9,800 nt of DNA, from positions 1 through 9,800 of the forward strand of contig JAJYCM010000085.1 of the NCBI GenBank assembly GCA_021778375.1, in the 5' to 3' direction. A model generated the notes under the pieces. That model did not search any database. It was not told where the DNA came from and saw only the letters and a program-made list of their open reading frames with translations. Position 1 is the first letter of the stretch, and every line of letters begins with the position of its first letter. The translations under genes were made by a program, and so were the position numbers. The stretch comes from Bacteroidota bacterium. Its GTDB lineage: Bacteria; Bacteroidota; Ignavibacteria; Ignavibacteriales; Ignavibacteriaceae. Below are positions 7,543 through 9,800 of this stretch, in pieces.

Positions 7543-7577
7543 ACTAGAAATAATATCAATTTTTTCGATGGGATTTA

Positions 7578-8111
7578 ATGAACCGGAAATTTATTTTTTT
7601 ATTTAGTTTTATAATAGTGAGCCTTTTAATAGCCTCTTGCGGCACTTCGGTTGCAACAAGATATGAACAAAAGCCCCCTTCAAAAGAAAACTCAGCAAAG
7701 AAGACAAAAATAATTAAAGAACAGGGAAATTTTGATCTGACAAATTATAGAACGAAATTAAATTTTCCCGATACAAAAAATATTTCTTCGCCTGAGAAAA
7801 ATGTTGTATGGTATAATTATAAAAATGCTCCGGACACTTCATCAACAAAAGTAATAATCAAAACTACTCAAGGATACAGGATATTAGTTTACACAAGCGA
7901 TAATTTAGATGAAGCTGATTCAACAAAGTCCGATGTTGCGATAAAAACAAATCGCCAGGATGTATATATTGTCTTTGACCCTCCATTCTACAAGGTTGAA
8001 GTCGGAGATTTTAGAGTTATGGAGGATGCTAAAAATCTTAGCTTTCAATTAAAGCAGATGGGATATGGTGATTCCAAGGTGATAAGTTCTAAGATAAATA
8101 TTTATCAGTAA
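7578..8111 (+). CDS. Lipoprotein with C-terminal SPOR domain
   Basis: Small lipoprotein of 177 residues, probably envelope-anchored and binding peptidoglycan. The signal peptide is MNRKFIFLFSFIIVSLLIAS followed by Cys21; the lipobox LIASC is good. Residues 25-95 are a charged, Lys/Ser-rich linker without recognisable fold. Residues about 98-177 form a SPOR domain: GYRILVYTS (first strand), VYIVFDPPFYKVEVGDF (129-145, the hallmark 'P-x-Y-K-V-x-V-G-D-F'), then AKNLSFQLKQMGYGDSKVI. SPOR domains bind glycan strands lacking stem peptides, typically at division sites. The start at 7578 is preceded by a weak GGGA too close to the ATG; another ATG at 7568 is out of frame and stops quickly. It has its own predicted promoter and is 12 bp upstream of hutI, so both are likely co-transcribed, although no functional link is obvious. 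Confidence 0.88.
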   Translation: MNRKFIFLFSFIIVSLLIASCGTSVATRYEQKPPSKENSAKKTKIIKEQGNFDLTNYRTKLNFPDTKNISSPEKNVVWYNYKNAPDTSSTKVIIKTTQGYRILVYTSDNLDEADSTKSDVAIKTNRQDVYIVFDPPFYKVEVGDFRVMEDAKNLSFQLKQMGYGDSKVISSKINIYQ

Positions 8112-8123
8112 GATTTTTTAGAC

Positions 8124-9374
8124 ATGATTAAAATTTTTTCTAATCCATCTGTGATTATTACTGTCGATACAGGTGGAGAAAATGTCAAACGCGGGAAATC
8201 GTTAGACCAGATTAGTCTTCTCCCGGATCATTCAATCTTAGTCGAGAATTCCACAATAAAAGATTTTATCCCCACACAATCACTTTCAAAATTTTCTTCA
8301 TATCAAAACATTTCATTAAAAAACAAAATAATATTACCGGGATTAGTCGAGTGCCACACTCACACTGTATTTTGTGGCTCAAGGGGCGATGAATTTCGCG
8401 ATAGAATGAGCGGAAAAACCTATGAAGAAGTTGCTGCAAACGGTGGTGGAATAAATAAAACTGTAATTGCAGTTCGCGAGGCAAGTTTTGACGAAATAAT
8501 AAAAACTGTTAGTCCTAGAATCGAATATTTTATTTCACAGGGCATTACTACATTGGAAATTAAAAGCGGTTACGGTTTAGACTTTGAAAATGAGATTAAA
8601 TTATTAAACGTAATTAAAAGATTAAATGAAATCTATCCAATTGAAATAATCTCCACATTTCTTGGAGCACATACTTATCCAAATGAATTTAAGGATAACC
8701 ACGGTGACTACTTAAATTTAATAATTAACAAAATGCTTCCTTACATTGCGGGGAATAAGCTTGCGGAATTTTGCGATGCCTTTTGCGAGAAGAGCGCATT
8801 TTCTGCATCTGAAGTTGATTCGATTTTTAATAAAGCTGTAGAATTGGGATTAAAAGTAAAACTTCACACAGATCAATTTAATTCGATGCAAGGGATATCT
8901 ACGGCTTTGAGACACAAAGCAGTTAGCGTAGATCATCTCGAAGTAATAAATCAAGCGGATATAAAAAATATTGGGGCATCCGAAACGGTCTGTACACTTT
9001 TACCGGGAGTATCATTTTTCCTTAATCATTCATTTGCACCAGCAAAAAAGCTAATTGAAGGTAATGCCATAGTAGCTTTATCTACGGACTATAATCCCGG
9101 CTCATCAAATATTGCAAACTTAAATCTAATTATGTCAATTGCGGCACTTAAAATGGACATGACAATTGAACAGACTATTTCATCAGTTACAATAAACGCC
9201 GCAAAAGCATTAAACAGAAATGACCTTACGGGGAGTTTGGAAATAGGCAAGAAAGCTGACTTTGCAATTTTGGATACGAACGATTATACTGATATAGTTT
9301 ATGCTACAGGTAAGAATTTAAATTGCATGACGGTAAAAAATGGGGAAATAATTTATAACTCACAAAATTCTTAG
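8124..9374 (+). CDS. hutI: Imidazolonepropionase
   Basis: Cytosolic amidohydrolase that opens the ring of imidazolone-5-propionate to N-formimino-L-glutamate, the third step of histidine degradation. The 416 residues match the family (about 405-420). Metal-binding ECHTHTVFCGSR (76-87; His78, His80), EIKSGYG (145-151), FLGAHTYP (179-186; His183), KLHTDQFNSMQG (246-257; His248), SVDHLE (268-273; His271) and ALSTDYNPGSS (318-328; Asp322) are all present, so the active site appears intact. Gln251 sits where the B. subtilis enzyme has Glu; as far as I recall Gln occurs in other HutI proteins too. It lies 12 bp after the SPOR lipoprotein gene, with no Shine-Dalgarno site. hutH, hutU and hutG are not in the window, and no strong terminator follows the stop. 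Confidence 0.96.
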   Translation: MIKIFSNPSVIITVDTGGENVKRGKSLDQISLLPDHSILVENSTIKDFIPTQSLSKFSSYQNISLKNKIILPGLVECHTHTVFCGSRGDEFRDRMSGKTYEEVAANGGGINKTVIAVREASFDEIIKTVSPRIEYFISQGITTLEIKSGYGLDFENEIKLLNVIKRLNEIYPIEIISTFLGAHTYPNEFKDNHGDYLNLIINKMLPYIAGNKLAEFCDAFCEKSAFSASEVDSIFNKAVELGLKVKLHTDQFNSMQGISTALRHKAVSVDHLEVINQADIKNIGASETVCTLLPGVSFFLNHSFAPAKKLIEGNAIVALSTDYNPGSSNIANLNLIMSIAALKMDMTIEQTISSVTINAAKALNRNDLTGSLEIGKKADFAILDTNDYTDIVYATGKNLNCMTVKNGEIIYNSQNS

Positions 9375-9458
9375 AAGTAATTTTATAACTGCAAAATAAA
9401 GATGAAGATATTATTTTTTTAAGAATTTTATTAACTCACTTTACAATGGATTTCACTT

Positions 9459-9487
9459 TGGAGTAATGGAATGTTGGAATAATGGAA
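9459..9487 (+). repeat. Imperfect 13-bp direct repeat TGGARTAATGGAA
   Basis: TGGAGTAATGGAA (9459-9471) is followed by TGGAATAATGGAA (9475-9487), 12 of 13 bases identical, 16 bases start to start. The ATGGA core recurs at 9446-9450. It resembles a simple tandem decay product of a short ATGGAAT-type unit. Confidence 0.5.
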
Positions 9488-9564
9488 GAAATTGGTTTAT
9501 TCAACCACTGCATTATTTAAACACACCCTGCAGCAGAGAGCACATTTAGGACACAAAGACTGAT

Positions 9565-9584
9565 GACATTCTTTTGATAATGTC
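9565..9584. repeat. Small inverted repeat GACATT/AATGTC
   Basis: GACATT (9565-9570) and AATGTC (9579-9584) can pair around an 8-nt loop. It is short and AT-rich, but lies just before the palindromic modules and its AATGTC arm resembles their ATRTKTC leader, so it may be a degenerate relative. Confidence 0.3.
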
Positions 9585-9600
9585 CTTCTATAAACTGATT

Positions 9601-9620
9601 ATGTGTCGCTCCTCCGGAGC
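9601..9620 (+). repeat. Palindromic module A (leader plus 5-3-5 hairpin)
   Basis: Leader ATGTGTC (9601-9607), stem GCTCC (9608-9612), loop TCC (9613-9615), stem GGAGC (9616-9620), followed by a T-rich tract to about 9647. The hairpin plus downstream Ts could work as a weak terminator for hutI transcripts. Confidence 0.6.
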
Positions 9621-9650
9621 TTTAATCTTTTTCCCCATCTTTTTCTACTA

Positions 9651-9670
9651 ATATGTCACCGCTCTGCGGT
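9651..9670 (+). repeat. Palindromic module B (same architecture, different stem)
   Basis: Leader ATATGTC (9651-9657), stem ACCGC (9658-9662), loop TCT (9663-9665), stem GCGGT (9666-9670). It begins exactly 50 bases after module A begins. The stem bases differ from module A, but pairing is fully kept. Confidence 0.6.
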
Positions 9671-9692
9671 TCTGACCGTTTGATGTAGCCTG

Positions 9693-9724
9693 CTCCGTAT
9701 GCCCCGTTTGCGGGGTTTGCGGAG
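9693..9724. repeat. Two-tier nested hairpin
   Basis: The outer arms CTCCG (9693-9697) and CGGAG (9720-9724) and inner arms CCCCG (9702-9706) and CGGGG (9711-9715) all pair perfectly, separated by symmetrical 4-nt spacers TATG (9698-9701) and TTTG (9716-9719), with a TTTG loop (9707-9710). The 9-nt periodicity is exact. It lies between modules B and C. Confidence 0.6.
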
Positions 9725-9732
9725 GAATCCAC

Positions 9733-9760
9733 AATTATGAAATCCAAGCGCACCATAATT
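9733..9760. repeat. Inverted repeat AATTATG/CATAATT
   Basis: AATTATG (9733-9739) and CATAATT (9754-9760) are perfect complements with a 14-nt spacer. It sits immediately after the nested hairpin and may belong to the same repeat unit; on its own it could be chance in AT-rich DNA. Confidence 0.4.
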
Positions 9761-9778
9761 TATGATTAAATCAAGAAA

Positions 9779-9798
9779 GCCTCAGAGGGGCGAAACAT
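9779..9798 (-). repeat. Palindromic module C, inverted copy at the window edge
   Basis: On the minus strand: leader ATGTTTC (9798-9792), stem GCCCC (9791-9787), loop TCT (9786-9784), stem GAGGC (9783-9779), followed by TTTC. Four of five stem pairs hold. It faces modules A and B, so the set could bound a unit of about 200 bp. Confidence 0.55.
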
Positions 9799-9800
9799 TA

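Larger units (their letters stand above)
7402..7577. promoter_or_regulatory. Divergent intergenic region with back-to-back promoters
   Basis: This 176-bp AT-rich spacer separates the minus-strand glgA cluster from the plus-strand SPOR lipoprotein-hutI pair. It contains one exact TAnnTTTG element on each strand at sensible distances from the two start codons, and a 10-bp inverted repeat near the glgA side. No further open reading frame or RNA gene is evident in it. Confidence 0.7.
9375..9800. other. Gene-free region rich in short palindromic repeats
   Basis: No convincing coding frame, tRNA or rRNA is visible in these 426 bases. The first part (9375-9540) is AT-rich with a TGGAATAATGGAA-type direct repeat. 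From about 9600 to 9725 the sequence becomes more GC-rich and is packed with hairpins; a final inverted module touches the right edge. The whole looks like an intergenic repeat cluster or remnant of a non-autonomous element rather than a degraded gene; no similarity to a known transposase could be read in it. Confidence 0.6.

Noticed and set aside
7568..7578. Upstream ATG as start of the SPOR lipoprotein gene
   Set aside because: The ATG at 7568 is in another frame and reaches a stop after about 12 codons; the frame with signal peptide begins at 7578.
8266..8484. Minus-strand open frame of 72 codons
   Set aside because: Antisense to the metal-binding region of hutI; its His/Arg/Leu-rich sequence mirrors the coding strand.
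9364..9429. 10-bp inverted repeat AAAATTCTTA/TAAGAATTTT around the hutI stop as a terminator
   Set aside because: The arms are pure AT-rich sequence 46 nt apart, and the T-run lies before the second arm rather than after a stem, so it does not look like an intrinsic terminator.
9601..9800. CRISPR array
   Set aside because: The repeats are about 20 nt with variable stems, unequal spacing and mixed orientation; there are no regularly spaced identical repeats or cas genes.

Overview
The window looks like a chromosomal segment of an AT-rich Gram-negative bacterium of the Bacteroidota/Ignavibacteriota (Chlorobi-related) lineage. The evidence is a heptose-phosphate phosphatase of the LPS core pathway, a predicted outer-membrane barrel, two lipoproteins, a long-chain polyprenyl synthase, near absence of Shine-Dalgarno sites, and two promoters matching the Bacteroidota -7 consensus TAnnTTTG. 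The assignment is by inference; no marker gene for taxonomy is present.

Left and centre (1-7401, all minus strand): a tightly packed seven-gene cluster, read from right to left: glgA (glycogen synthase), gmhB (heptose bisphosphate phosphatase), a Ser/Thr-rich lipoprotein made of two DNRLRE/DUF4270-like halves, a predicted outer-membrane beta-barrel, glyA (serine hydroxymethyltransferase), tatC (twin-arginine translocase) and an ispB-like polyprenyl diphosphate synthase cut by the left edge. The junctions are +/-0-33 bp, with stop/start overlaps at glgA/gmhB (TAATG) and tatC/ispB (TTGA), so one transcript is likely. Three of the seven genes appear to start with TTG. The products join storage polysaccharide synthesis, envelope biogenesis, one-carbon metabolism, protein export and quinone side-chain synthesis.

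The divergent intergenic region (7402-7577) carries back-to-back Bacteroidota-type promoters, one for the minus-strand cluster and one for the plus-strand genes, plus a 10-bp inverted repeat around the glgA promoter.

Right (7578-9374, plus strand): a small lipoprotein with a C-terminal SPOR (peptidoglycan-binding) domain, followed 12 bp later by hutI (imidazolonepropionase, histidine degradation). No other hut gene is visible.

The right end (9375-9800) has no gene. It holds a cluster of short palindromic repeats: three copies of a module with a 7-nt leader ATRTKTC, a 5-3-5 hairpin and compensatory stem changes, a two-tier nested hairpin, and other small repeats. This is the least explained part of the window and the best candidate for an undescribed repeat family.
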